DNA of 64,000 nucleotides from Burkholderiales bacterium RIFCSPLOWO2_12_FULL_65_40 (lineage in GTDB: Bacteria; Pseudomonadota; Gammaproteobacteria; Burkholderiales; Burkholderiaceae_C). How positions within the stretch are numbered: position 1 is the first letter of the stretch; each line of letters begins with the position of its first letter. The DNA lies in the NCBI GenBank assembly GCA_001770955.1, contig MESL01000034.1, positions 1-64,000 on the forward strand, given 5' to 3'. Shown here one piece after another: positions 54,782 through 63,003 of this stretch. The position numbers and the translations under genes are program-made. The notes beneath the pieces are model-generated. The model ran no database searches, was not told where the DNA came from, and was given only the letters and a program-made list of their open reading frames with translations.

Positions 54782-55589
54782 GCGCCAAGGGGCCTAGCGA
54801 CAGGGCTGCGCCCAGATAAAAACCGATTTCGCTCACCTGCTGCGTGGCGCCCAGGCAGTCGCCCGTGAAGCCCTGAAGCCGACGGGCAAACCAGCGTGCC
54901 ATCCAGGCTGCGATCAGGGCGCTGATGAGCAAGGATGCTATTAAAAACAGAGCTGATTGCGCTTGCCAGACAATGGCTAGCGGCATAAAACACCATAAAA
55001 CAGCTGCACCCAGCGCCGCGCCCGTGATCTGGTCTGCGAGGGGCTTGCTTTTGGAGCGTGCGGTGTCGCCGACGTGCACCAGGGTGCGAATCAGCAGCAA
55101 CGGCCAGAAGCGCGACACCACATGCGCCCCGACCAGGGCCGCCAGGGCCGCGCCGAGGCTGTGCGCACCCAGCAAGGCCAGCAGCCCGATTTTGGCCAGG
55201 AGGGCCAGCACCAGCGCCATGGCGCCAAAGGCGCCGATGCGTGAATCCTTCATGATGTCCAGCGCACGTTCGCGGTCCGGGCTGCCGCCCAGGCCGTCGG
55301 CGACATCGGCCAGACCGTCCTCGTGGAAGCCTCCCGTGACCCGCACCGTGGCGATGGTACAGAACACGGCTGCCACGAAGGGCGTCACCGGCCCGGGGCC
55401 CAGGGCCTCGTGCAGCGCGGCGAAGGTGCCCGCCGCCACACCCGCCACCAGCCAGCCCACCCCCGGAAAGTGCGCGCTGCTGGCGCGCAGCATGGCCGGG
55501 CTGTACCCCACCCACTGCGCCAGGCGCCCGGTGACGGGGATGCGAGTGAAGAACTGCACGGCCAGCAGGTAGTGGCGCAGGGCTTGCAT
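54765..55589 (-). CDS. cobS: Adenosylcobinamide-GDP ribazoletransferase CobS
   Basis: An integral membrane enzyme joining adenosylcobinamide-GDP and alpha-ribazole to form cobalamin. 274 residues. Signatures are FFTRIPV near the N-terminus, the catalytic GGFHEDGLADVADGLGG, DSRIGAFGAMALVLALL and FTGDCLGATQQ. Start at ATG 55589; an in-frame TTG at 55607 is less likely. Part of one helix (about 195-220, LWCFMPLAIVWQAQSALFLIA) is encoded by a repeat copy. No de novo corrin genes are seen, so with cobC this fits salvage or the last steps. Confidence 0.9.
   Translation of the reverse strand: MQALRHYLLAVQFFTRIPVTGRLAQWVGYSPAMLRASSAHFPGVGWLVAGVAAGTFAALHEALGPGPVTPFVAAVFCTIATVRVTGGFHEDGLADVADGLGGSPDRERALDIMKDSRIGAFGAMALVLALLAKIGLLALLGAHSLGAALAALVGAHVVSRFWPLLLIRTLVHVGDTARSKSKPLADQITGAALGAAVLWCFMPLAIVWQAQSALFLIASLLISALIAAWMARWFARRLQGFTGDCLGATQQVSEIGFYLGAALSLGPLARWAGA
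54933..55006 (+). repeat. Dispersed palindromic repeat, copy 13, inside cobS
   Basis: GATGCTATTAAAAACAGAGC, TGATTGCGCTTGCCAGAC, TGGCTAGCGGC and an A-rich tail fit the family. It is read antisense in cobS and encodes hydrophobic residues of a membrane helix. Confidence 0.7.
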
Positions 55590-55594
55590 GAAAT

Positions 55595-55661
55595 ACTTCA
55601 AAAACAATAGCTATCAGCGCATGGTAGATAAGCGCTGAAAGGCATTCAGACTGCTATTTTC
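55595..55661 (+). repeat. Dispersed palindromic repeat, copy 14
   Basis: Lies between ilvA and cobS: CTTCAAAAACAATAGC, TATCAGCGC-ATGGTAGAT-AAGCGCTGA and AGGCATTCAGACTGC. Its far end supplies the TAG stop of ilvA (55654-55656), and its near end is the region before the cobS start. Confidence 0.8.
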
Positions 55662-57231
55662 TCGCGCCGCCCCGGGGGGCCTGCAGGAACAGCTGGTAGG
55701 CCGGGTTCAGCGTTTCCTCGACATACGGGTAGCCCAGCGTGGCCAGGAAAGCATTGAAGGCTGCGGCGTCGCCCGGGGGCACCTGGAGGCCGACCAGGAT
55801 GCGCCCGTAGTCGGCGCCCTGGTTGCGGTAGTGGAACAAGGAGATGTTCCAGGTGGGCTGCATCAGGCTCAGAAACTTGAGCAGCGCGCCCGGGCGCTCG
55901 GGGAAGACAAAGCGCAGCAGGCGCTCGTCCTGCGCCAGCGCGGAATGCCCGCCCACCAAGTGGCGCAGGTGCTCCTTGGCCAGTTCGTCGTGCGTCAGGT
56001 CCAGTGCCTCGAAGCCATGGCGGCCGAAGTTCCTGGCGATCTTTTCCGACTCTCCCTTGCCGTGGGTGGTGAGGCCCACGAACACATGGGCCTGCGCTGC
56101 ATCGCTGATGCGGTAGTTGAACTCGGTCACGTTGCGCGGACCGCCTGGCAGGCTGCCGATGACTTCACAAAAACGCCGGAAGCTGCCGCGCTCCTCGGGA
56201 ATGGTGACGGCCAGCAGCGCCTCGCGTTCTTCGCCCACTTCGGCGCGTTCGGCCACGAAGCGCAGGCGGTCGAAGTTCATGTTGGCACCGCACAGGATGG
56301 CGGCATAGGTCTCGCCCTTGGTCTTGTGCGTGGCCACATACTGTTTGATGGCGGCCACGGCCAGGGCGCCTGCCGGCTCGACGATGCTGCGCGTGTCCAC
56401 GAACACATCCTTGATGGCGGCACACACGGCGTCGGTGTCCACGGTGACATATTCATCCACCAGGCCCTGGGCGATACGGAAGGTTTCTTCGCCCACCAGC
56501 TTGACGGCGGTGCCGTCCGAGAACAAACCCACGTCGGCCAGCGTCACACGCTCGTGCGCCTTGACGGACTGGATCATCGCGTCCGAGTCGTTCATCTGCA
56601 CGCCGATGACCTTGATCTCGGGCCGCACGGCCTTGATGTAGTTGGCCACCCCGGCCACCAGCCCGCCACCGCCAATGGCCACAAAAACGGCGTCGAGCCG
56701 GTTGCTGCCAAGCTTTTGCAACTGGCGCAGGATCTCCATGGCGATGGTGCCCTGGCCCGCGATCACGTCCGGGTCGTCAAACGGGTGCACAAAGGTCAGT
56801 CCCTGTTCCTTTTCGAGCTTCACCGAGTGGCCGTAGGCGTCGGAATAGCTGTCGCCAAACAGCACGACCTCGCCGCCCAGCGTCTTGACCGCGTCAATCT
56901 TGAGCTGTGGCGTGGTGGTCGGCATCACGATCACGGCGCGCGTGCCCAGCTTGTGCGCACTCATGGCCACGCCCTGGGCGTGGTTGCCGGCCGAGGCGCA
57001 GATCACGCCGCGCTGCAACTGCTCGGGCGTGAGGTGCGCCATCTTGTTGTAGGCTCCGCGCAGCTTGAAACTGAACACGGGCTGCTGGTCCTCGCGTTTG
57101 AGCAGCACCTTGTTGTGCAGGCGGCGGCTCAGGTTGCGGGCGGGTTCCAGGTCGGACTCGACAGCCACGTCGTAAACGCGCGCGGTCAAAATCTTTTTCA
57201 GGTAATCAAGAGGGGTGAGAGGCTGTGTCAT
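55654..57231 (-). CDS. ilvA: Threonine ammonia-lyase, biosynthetic long form
   Basis: The first step of isoleucine synthesis, 525 residues. It has an N-terminal PLP domain with the Schiff-base lysine in FSFKLRGAYNK (K56), the GGGGLVAGV phosphate loop and SAGNHAQGVA. Two C-terminal ACT-like regulatory domains (about 335-525) contain GSFRRFCEVIG and ERPGALLKFL, the isoleucine-sensing part. The start at 57231 gives MTQPLTPLDYLKKIL. The same frame is open to 57441 but crosses a terminator hairpin, so the upstream part is a leader. Confidence 0.94.
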   Translation of the reverse strand: MTQPLTPLDYLKKILTARVYDVAVESDLEPARNLSRRLHNKVLLKREDQQPVFSFKLRGAYNKMAHLTPEQLQRGVICASAGNHAQGVAMSAHKLGTRAVIVMPTTTPQLKIDAVKTLGGEVVLFGDSYSDAYGHSVKLEKEQGLTFVHPFDDPDVIAGQGTIAMEILRQLQKLGSNRLDAVFVAIGGGGLVAGVANYIKAVRPEIKVIGVQMNDSDAMIQSVKAHERVTLADVGLFSDGTAVKLVGEETFRIAQGLVDEYVTVDTDAVCAAIKDVFVDTRSIVEPAGALAVAAIKQYVATHKTKGETYAAILCGANMNFDRLRFVAERAEVGEEREALLAVTIPEERGSFRRFCEVIGSLPGGPRNVTEFNYRISDAAQAHVFVGLTTHGKGESEKIARNFGRHGFEALDLTHDELAKEHLRHLVGGHSALAQDERLLRFVFPERPGALLKFLSLMQPTWNISLFHYRNQGADYGRILVGLQVPPGDAAAFNAFLATLGYPYVEETLNPAYQLFLQAPRGGARK

Positions 57232-57321
57232 GGAAGGCAGATGCTGCGCCGCCGCAACGCGGGTGGCGGGGCACACATCATAGGCGGTGCCGCCGGATTC
57301 CTCTGCAGAAGCCGTCCAGCC

Positions 57322-57354
57322 AAAAAAAAGCCCCGGGCGGTAAGGCCAGGGGCT
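57322..57354 (-). terminator. Leader terminator (attenuator candidate) of ilvA
   Basis: On the minus strand AGCCCC, a 14-base loop and GGGGCT are followed by eight T. It lies about 90 bases before the ilvA ATG with no complete upstream gene on that strand, so it should act within the ilvA leader. CCCCTGG occurs twice (in the 5' arm and 16 bases before it), giving a possible alternative pairing. Confidence 0.65.
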
Positions 57355-57401
57355 GAATCCACCAGGGGAGGTGGAGGAGACAATGGGCGCATGGAAGTCG
57401 G

Positions 57402-57446
57402 TTAGACCTTCCGGGTGCCAGCCTGATAAGAGGCTGTGCATTGCAT
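57402..57446 (-). CDS. Possible 14-codon ilvA leader peptide
   Basis: The ATG at 57446 is exactly 6 bases after a -10-like TAAAAT (57453-57458). It encodes MQCTASYQAGTRKV and stops. It has no run of Ile, Val or Leu codons, so classical amino-acid attenuation is not evident; a second small frame (beginning MRPLSPPPPLV) starts further down. Confidence 0.35.
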   Translation of the reverse strand: MQCTASYQAGTRKV

Positions 57447-57468
57447 GGGCCGATTTTAACGCCAGCCT

Positions 57469-57483
57469 TGCTGCGTCGCAGCA
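57469..57483. promoter_or_regulatory. 15-bp palindrome between ilvA and osmC-like promoters
   Basis: TGCTGCG-T-CGCAGCA is a perfect palindrome in the divergent gap, just upstream of the ilvA -10-like hexamer. It may be an operator. Confidence 0.35.
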
Positions 57484-57545
57484 TGGTAAGTATTTCTACG
57501 TTACATTCTGTCCGAAAAAAACCACGTACACACAGGAGCTAGAGC

Positions 57546-57995
57546 ATGGAATGCACAGTCAGCTGGACAGGCGCCGCCGGAACACGGTCCGGCATGGGAT
57601 TCATTGCGGAAACAGGCAGCGGTCATGTCCTGGCCATGGATGGCGCCCCCGATGCGGCCCAACCGGCCAACGGAGGTCAGAATCTGGCACCCCGGCCCAT
57701 GGAGACGGTGCTGGCGGGCACGGGAGGCTGCACGGCCTATGACGTCGTGCTGATCCTCAAGCGGGGCCGACATGACGTGCGCGGCTGCAGCGTGAAGCTC
57801 ACGTCCGAGCGGGCAGATACCGACCCGAAGGTCTTTACCCGTATCCATATGCATTTCACCGTCACCGGCAAGGGCTTGCCACCGGCCGCCGTGGAGCGGG
57901 CCATTGCCATGAGCCACGAAAAATACTGCTCCGCCAGCATCATGCTGGGCAAAACGGCTGAAATCACCACGGGCTTCGAGGTCATTGAAGCCTGA
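57546..57995 (+). CDS. OsmC-family protein
   Basis: A 149-residue OsmC/YhfA-type protein. The two redox cysteines typical of the family are present in GTGGCTAYD and HEKYCSAS. OsmC/Ohr proteins reduce organic hydroperoxides; the YhfA-like branch, to which this one seems closer by its short length, has no settled substrate. ACACAGGAG lies 9 bases before the ATG. Divergent from ilvA. Confidence 0.85.
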   Translation: MECTVSWTGAAGTRSGMGFIAETGSGHVLAMDGAPDAAQPANGGQNLAPRPMETVLAGTGGCTAYDVVLILKRGRHDVRGCSVKLTSERADTDPKVFTRIHMHFTVTGKGLPPAAVERAIAMSHEKYCSASIMLGKTAEITTGFEVIEA

Positions 57996-58077
57996 AAACG
58001 CCAGCCCTATGTGCCGCGTTTTGTGTCCATTTTTCATTGTGCGGTGCGTTATTCCCGACGCTTGAAACCGGCGCTTC

Positions 58078-58168
58078 CCAGGCCAGTGGCCCCGCGCAAG
58101 GGCCGCCCCGCCGCGCTGGGGCCATCCCCCTGGGGGGAAGACGCAAAGCGGCTCAGGGGGGCTTCACA
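58078..58168 (-). repeat. 3'-end-associated GC-rich repeat, copy B
   Basis: The second copy of the 5.1-kb block: CCAGGCCAGTGG, the shared core GCAAGGGCCGCCCCGCCGCG, and GGCTCAGGGGGG. It lacks the central Ala-Gly-rich hairpin arms of copy A. It again begins at the stop codon of a minus-strand gene, here coq7. Confidence 0.65.
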
Positions 58169-58781
58169 CTCTGTGTGCCGTGGTGGTCATCACCTTCGCG
58201 GCCGCCCGCATCAGGGCGCGGGCGGGCCAGGGCAGTTCCAGCGCACCGGCGGCGCGGGCCTGCGCCGCGTGGCGTTCCTCGTCGGCCTGCATGCGCGCCA
58301 CCACGGCACGCGAGGGCAGGTCTTCGGCTGGCAGGCGCTGTAGATGGCTTGCCAGGTGGGCCGAGACCTGGTTTTCGGTCTCCACCACAAACCCCAGGCT
58401 GACCCTGTCGCTCACGCGGGCCGCCAGGGCGCCGAGAACAAACGCACCGGCGTACCACAAGGGGTTGAGCAGGCTCGGGCGCGCACCCAGGGCCTCGAGC
58501 CGCTCGCGTGTCCAGGCCAGATGGTCGGCTTCTTCGCGTGCGGCGTCCTGCAGGTGCATGCGCAGGTTGCCGTCCTGGGTGACGGCTGCCTGGGCTGTAT
58601 AGAGAGCCTGAGCACACACCTCCCCCACATGGTTGACGCGCATCAGCGCACCCGACAATTGCCGATCGACCGATCGAAGAACCACGTCTGGAACTTCGTG
58701 GGCGGGCGAGCGTTCAGTGGCCCTGGGCGTGGCAAACAGGGTGCGCAGGGCTGCGTCGGCGGCGGTCAGAAGCAGGTCCAT
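58164..58781 (-). CDS. coq7: Demethoxyubiquinone hydroxylase Coq7
   Basis: A ferritin-like di-iron monooxygenase for the C6 (Coq7) hydroxylation in ubiquinone synthesis, 205 residues. Metal ligands are in [41 protein letters not shown] and DEERHAAQA, the expected four-helix ExxH pattern. The start at 58781 gives [16 protein letters not shown]; there is no clear ribosome binding site. Its presence instead of ubiF-type enzymes is usual in betaproteobacteria. Confidence 0.93.
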   Translation of the reverse strand: MDLLLTAADAALRTLFATPRATERSPAHEVPDVVLRSVDRQLSGALMRVNHVGEVCAQALYTAQAAVTQDGNLRMHLQDAAREEADHLAWTRERLEALGARPSLLNPLWYAGAFVLGALAARVSDRVSLGFVVETENQVSAHLASHLQRLPAEDLPSRAVVARMQADEERHAAQARAAGALELPWPARALMRAAAKVMTTTAHRV

Positions 58782-59097
58782 GGAGGGAGGGGCTTTGAAA
58801 AGCGGTTTCGCCACAGGTTTTTCATCCGGATACAAAAAAGCGTTTGCAGAAGGTGTTTCGGCGGAACCGGCTCCACATTGTGCAATGCCCAGGAGGAGTG
58901 TTGCAACACGGCAACGATTTTCTTCTTTGGTGCGGATTGCGGGTGAATTCCTTTGCGAAACCGCCCGACGTCTGGTGCAATAGCAACAACTTCCCCACCA
59001 GGAGGTTGGCCCGGGGAACCGGCGGGACTGTGCAGGTGCCACAACACTCAAGACCCCCCGTACCGGCGCCCTATGTTTAACCTTGGAGTAACTCGCA
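58782..59097. other. 316-bp divergent intergenic region, coq7/porin
   Basis: It holds no gene that I can support. A perfect 12-bp palindrome GTGTTGCAACAC lies at 58898-58909. The porin end has a ribosome binding region (CTTGGAGTAAC) 6-10 bases before the ATG. A long porin mRNA leader, and small-RNA control of it, are possible but not shown. Confidence 0.5.
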
Positions 59098-60027
59098 ATG
59101 AAAAAATCCCTGATTGCCCTGGCCGTGCTGGCTGCTTCCGGCGTCGCCATGGCTCAATCTTCCGTGACCCTGTACGGCGTGGCCGATCTGGGCCTGGTCA
59201 AGTCCAGCGGTGTTTCCGCTCAGATGACCGGTAATGGCGTGATGAACAACGGCTCCAGCCGTCTGGGCGTGCGTGGCGTGGAAGACCTGGGTGGCGGCCT
59301 GAAGGCTTCCTTCAACTTCGAACAAGGCATCAACGGTGAATCCGGTGCCACCGACGCAGCAACCTTCCAGCGCGCTGCCAATCTGGCTCTGTCGGGTGGT
59401 TTCGGCCGCTTCCAGATGGGCCGTACGCTGAACCCCAGCTTCTACGGCGTTGCTGCCTGGGAACTGACCGGCGCTGCTAACTACTCCGTCGTTGGCACCC
59501 AGTTCGCCTGGACCGGCCAAGGTCCTCGTACCAACAGCCTGTTCCAGTACACCACCCCCAACATGGGCGGTTTCAGCGGCACCCTGGGCTACATCATGAA
59601 GCCCGACAACGGCGGCAATGCCAAGTATGACCTGAACGCCATCTATGGCAATGGTCCTCTGGTGGTTGCTCTGTCGTACAACAAGACCAACACCATGAAG
59701 GGCAACATGGCCCTGGGCGCTCGCTACGACTTCGGCGCCTTCAAGGTTGCTGGCTCGATCCAGAACAACGGTGGTCCTTCCAAGGGCTTCACCCTCGGCG
59801 CTACCGTGCCCGTCGGCGCATTTGCTCTGACCCTGGACATCGCTCGCGAAAACGGCACCGGCATGAAGAACACCGACTTCCTGCTGGAAGCCAAGTACGC
59901 CCTGTCCAAGCGCACCTTTGCCTACGCTGCCTACTACAAGGATGGCGACTCCAACGGCGCTCTGGCTGGTGGTTACGCCACCGGCGCCAAGAACCACATC
60001 GGTCTGGGCGTTCGCCACAACTTCTAA
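59098..60027 (+). CDS. Gram-negative outer-membrane porin
   Basis: A 309-residue porin of the betaproteobacterial Omp32/OpcP type. Signal peptide [19 protein letters not shown], then [13 protein letters not shown], the family's first strand. Repeated [21 protein letters not shown]-like segments and the final GLGVRHNF (terminal Phe) complete the barrel. It is short for the family (340-390 is usual). Codon choice differs from neighbours, with many GGT, GCT and CGT codons, consistent with very high expression. A strong terminator follows. Confidence 0.92.
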   Translation: MKKSLIALAVLAASGVAMAQSSVTLYGVADLGLVKSSGVSAQMTGNGVMNNGSSRLGVRGVEDLGGGLKASFNFEQGINGESGATDAATFQRAANLALSGGFGRFQMGRTLNPSFYGVAAWELTGAANYSVVGTQFAWTGQGPRTNSLFQYTTPNMGGFSGTLGYIMKPDNGGNAKYDLNAIYGNGPLVVALSYNKTNTMKGNMALGARYDFGAFKVAGSIQNNGGPSKGFTLGATVPVGAFALTLDIARENGTGMKNTDFLLEAKYALSKRTFAYAAYYKDGDSNGALAGGYATGAKNHIGLGVRHNF

Positions 60028-60065
60028 TGGCTGGCTGGCGTAAGCCAGTTACCATTGAAAGATCA

Positions 60066-60097
60066 AACCGCCAACCTTCGGGTTGGCGGTTTTTTTT
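60066..60097 (+). terminator. Rho-independent terminator after porin
   Basis: AACCGCCAACC-TTCG-GGTTGGCGGTT (11-bp stem, stable TTCG tetraloop) followed by a T run. Confidence 0.95.
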
Positions 60098-60168
60098 CGC
60101 CCGTGAACATGCAACAGCGCACAGGGCATTCCTCGCCAAGCGCAGCCGGAAGACATGAAGGAGGCCCC

Positions 60169-60249
60169 ATGGCGCGCAAGCAGAAAAGCGTGAGGCTTGC
60201 CAGCATGAGGAGATCAAAGCCCCATGCAGCCCCCGGAATTCAGGGATAA
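60169..60249 (+). CDS. Possible 26-residue basic peptide
   Basis: MARKQKSVRLASMRRSKPH and seven more residues, with AAGGAGG 5-6 bases before the ATG, one of the best Shine-Dalgarno matches in the window. It lies between the porin terminator and the ABC transporter gene. No homologue is recognised; it could be spurious. Confidence 0.3.
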   Translation: MARKQKSVRLASMRRSKPHAAPGIQG

Positions 60250-60310
60250 CCCATTGGTGATTACAAGTGGCTTACTGCATAGTCACATTTTTTAAATTCA
60301 AGAGGGTTCC

Positions 60311-61891
60311 ATGAAACTCAATTTCAGCCTGTTGTCGATCGCCGCCGCTGCCGCCCTCCTGGCGGCACCCGCCGTGCACGCCAAGCCGTTCAAATGGGCC
60401 AGCCAGGGGGAGATCTCCACCTGGGACATCCATTCGCAGAACAACGCGCTGCAAAACGGCCTGCACGCCAATGTGTACGAGAGCCTGGTGTACTACAACA
60501 GCAAGACCTTCGAGGTGGAGCCGGTGCTGGCCACCTCGTGGAAGGAAATCAGCCCCACGCAGATCCGCTTTAATCTGCGCTCGGGTGTGAAATTCCATGA
60601 CGGTTCGGCCTTCACGGCGGACGATGCGGTGTATTCGCTCAACCGCGCCATGTCCAAAACCTCGAACTTCACGCCCTATGTCCAGGGCATCAGCAAGGTG
60701 GTCAAGGTGGATGCGAGCACCGTGGACGTGTTCCTCGCTGCACCCAATCCCGTGCTGCTGCGCCAGATGACCGAGTTGCGCATCATGAGCAAGGCCTGGG
60801 CGGAAAAGAACAAGTCGGTCGAGCCCAAGGACATGAAGGCCTCGGACGAAAATTTCGCCCACCGCAATGCCATGGGCACCGGCCCCTACACGCTCGAGTC
60901 GTGGCAGCCCGATGTGAAGATGGTCTTCAAACGCAACCCCAACTGGTGGGGCAAGATGGATGGCAACGTGACCGAGATCGTCTATACCCCGATCAAGTCG
61001 GCCGCCACGCGCATTGCCGCCCTGCTGTCGGGCGAGGTGGACATGGTGCTCGACCCCACGCCGCAAGACCTGGGCCGCCTGCGCGCCAGCGCTGATCTGA
61101 AGGTGGTCGACGGCATTGAAAACCGCACCATCTTCCTGGGCATGGACCAGTTCCGCGAAGAACTGCCGGGCTCGAACATCAAGGGCAAGAACCCGCTCAA
61201 GGACGTGCGCGTGCGCAAGGCCTTGTACCAGGCCATCGACGCCAACACCATCTCGCGCAACATCATGCGCGGTCTGGGCAAGCCCACGGGGTCCATCGTC
61301 GCGCCGCAGGTGGCCGGCTGGACCGAGGCTGTGGGCAAGCGCTTCCCTTACGACGTAGAGGCTGCCAAAAAGCTGCTGACCGAGGCGGGCTATGCCGATG
61401 GCTTCGAAGTGGATTTTGCCTGCCCTAACAACCGCTATATCAACGACGAAGCCATCTGCCAGGCTGTGACCGCCATGTGGTCGCGCATCGGCGTGAAGGC
61501 CAAGCTGCGGACCATGCCCGTGGCCACCTACTTTCCGATGATCCAGCGCTACGAAGCCAGCATCTACATGCTGGGTTGGGGCGTGCCGACCTTCGACGCG
61601 CTCTACAGCCTGCAGTCGCTGGTGCGCACCGTGGGCCAGGGCGGCGACGGCAACTACAACGTGGGCCGCTACAGCAATCAGCGCATGGACTACCTGGTCG
61701 ATCGCATCAAGGCCGAGACCGATGCGCCGGTGCGTGCCCGCATGCTGACCGAAGCACTGCAATTGTCCAACGACACCGTTTCGCACATTCCGCTGCACGA
61801 CCAGGTCATTCCCTGGGCCATGAAGAAGAACATCGAACTGGTGCACCGCGCCGACAACCGCGTGGACATGCGCCTCGTGAAGGTGAACTGA
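60311..61891 (+). CDS. Dipeptide/oligopeptide-type ABC substrate-binding protein
   Basis: A 526-residue periplasmic SBP_bac_5 protein. Signal peptide to about residue 24 (AAPAVHA). Family signatures are WKEISPTQIRFNLRSGVKFHDGSAFTADDAVYSLNRA, GTGPYTLESWQPD and RKALYQAIDANTI. Likely ligands are peptides or related amides; the downstream M20 amidohydrolase supports a substrate that is cleaved after uptake. An AGAGGG motif lies 7 bases before the ATG. It heads a transporter operon that leaves the window. Confidence 0.9.
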   Translation: MKLNFSLLSIAAAAALLAAPAVHAKPFKWASQGEISTWDIHSQNNALQNGLHANVYESLVYYNSKTFEVEPVLATSWKEISPTQIRFNLRSGVKFHDGSAFTADDAVYSLNRAMSKTSNFTPYVQGISKVVKVDASTVDVFLAAPNPVLLRQMTELRIMSKAWAEKNKSVEPKDMKASDENFAHRNAMGTGPYTLESWQPDVKMVFKRNPNWWGKMDGNVTEIVYTPIKSAATRIAALLSGEVDMVLDPTPQDLGRLRASADLKVVDGIENRTIFLGMDQFREELPGSNIKGKNPLKDVRVRKALYQAIDANTISRNIMRGLGKPTGSIVAPQVAGWTEAVGKRFPYDVEAAKKLLTEAGYADGFEVDFACPNNRYINDEAICQAVTAMWSRIGVKAKLRTMPVATYFPMIQRYEASIYMLGWGVPTFDALYSLQSLVRTVGQGGDGNYNVGRYSNQRMDYLVDRIKAETDAPVRARMLTEALQLSNDTVSHIPLHDQVIPWAMKKNIELVHRADNRVDMRLVKVN

Positions 61892-62021
61892 TATAGTTTC
61901 GGCCACAGCGGAGGGCGGGGCTACTCATCCCGCTCCCCTGTTCTGTGGGCTTGAATTCCTGCGCCCGGCTCACCACAAGTGACCCGGGCGTGTTGTCGAA
62001 CACACACTCGATTTTTCGCCG

Positions 62022-63002
62022 ATGCTTGCCTTCATATTGCGCCGCCTGATTCAGGCTGTGATCGTCATGGTCACGGTGGCCTTCATTTCCTTCATGCTGT
62101 TCCAGTATGTGGGCGACCCTGTGGTGTTCATGCTCGGCCAGGATGCCACGCCCGAGCAGGTGCGCGAGCTGCGCGCCAGCCTGGGACTGGATCAGCCGTT
62201 CATCGTCCAGTTCTGGCACTTTCTGGCCAATGCCGCACAAGGGGAATTCGGTCTGAGCCTGCGCCAGGGCGCCAAGGTCTCTGGGCTGATCGCCGAACGC
62301 TTTCCCGCCACGCTGGAGCTGGCCCTGGTGGCTGCCTTTCTGGCGCTCGCCCTTGGCGTGCCCATGGGCGTCTATGCCGCCCTCAAGCGCGGCACCTTCA
62401 CCAGCCAGCTGTTCATGACGCTGTCGCTGCTCGGCGTATCCCTGCCCACCTTCCTGATCGGCATTCTGCTGATCCTGGTGTTTGCCGTCACGCTCGGCTG
62501 GTTCCCCAGCTTTGGCCGCGGCGAGGTGGTGCAGATGGGCTGGTGGAGCACGGGGCTGCTCAAGGCCAAAGGCTGGCACCACATCACATTGCCAGCCATC
62601 ACGCTGGCGATATTTCAGCTCACGCTGATCATGCGGCTGGTGCGCGCCGAGATGCTCGAAGTGCTGCGCACCGACTACATCAAGTTTGCCCGGGCGCGGG
62701 GCCTGTCGGACCGGGCCATCCATTTCGGCCATGCCCTCAAGAACACGCTGGTGCCGGTCATGACCATCACCGGCCTGCAACTGGGCGGCCTGATCGCATT
62801 CGCCATCATCACCGAGACCGTGTTCCAGTGGCCGGGCATGGGCCTGCTGTTCATCCAGGCGGTGACGTTTGCCGATATTCCCGTAATGGCCGCTTACCTG
62901 TGCCTCATTGCCCTGATCTTCGTGGTGATCAACCTGGTGGTGGATCTGCTCTACTTCGCTGTCGATCCGCGCCTGCGTGTGGGCAAGGCGGGAGGCCATT
63001 GA
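62022..63002 (+). CDS. DppB/OppB-type ABC transporter permease
   Basis: A 326-residue inner-membrane permease with six helices. The N-terminal FILRRLIQAVIVMVTVAFISF and the cytoplasmic EAA-type loop LRTDYIKFARARGLSDRAIHFGHALKN are characteristic of DppB. It follows the binding protein by 130 bases that hold no gene. The second permease and ATPases are not within the window; the next gene is a hydrolase. Confidence 0.92.
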   Translation: MLAFILRRLIQAVIVMVTVAFISFMLFQYVGDPVVFMLGQDATPEQVRELRASLGLDQPFIVQFWHFLANAAQGEFGLSLRQGAKVSGLIAERFPATLELALVAAFLALALGVPMGVYAALKRGTFTSQLFMTLSLLGVSLPTFLIGILLILVFAVTLGWFPSFGRGEVVQMGWWSTGLLKAKGWHHITLPAITLAIFQLTLIMRLVRAEMLEVLRTDYIKFARARGLSDRAIHFGHALKNTLVPVMTITGLQLGGLIAFAIITETVFQWPGMGLLFIQAVTFADIPVMAAYLCLIALIFVVINLVVDLLYFAVDPRLRVGKAGGH

Positions 63003-63003
63003 T

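Noticed and set aside
60262-60276. Sigma-54 promoter (TGGC...TGCA) before the ABC binding protein
   Set aside because: The GG-to-GC spacing is 6 instead of 10 bases.
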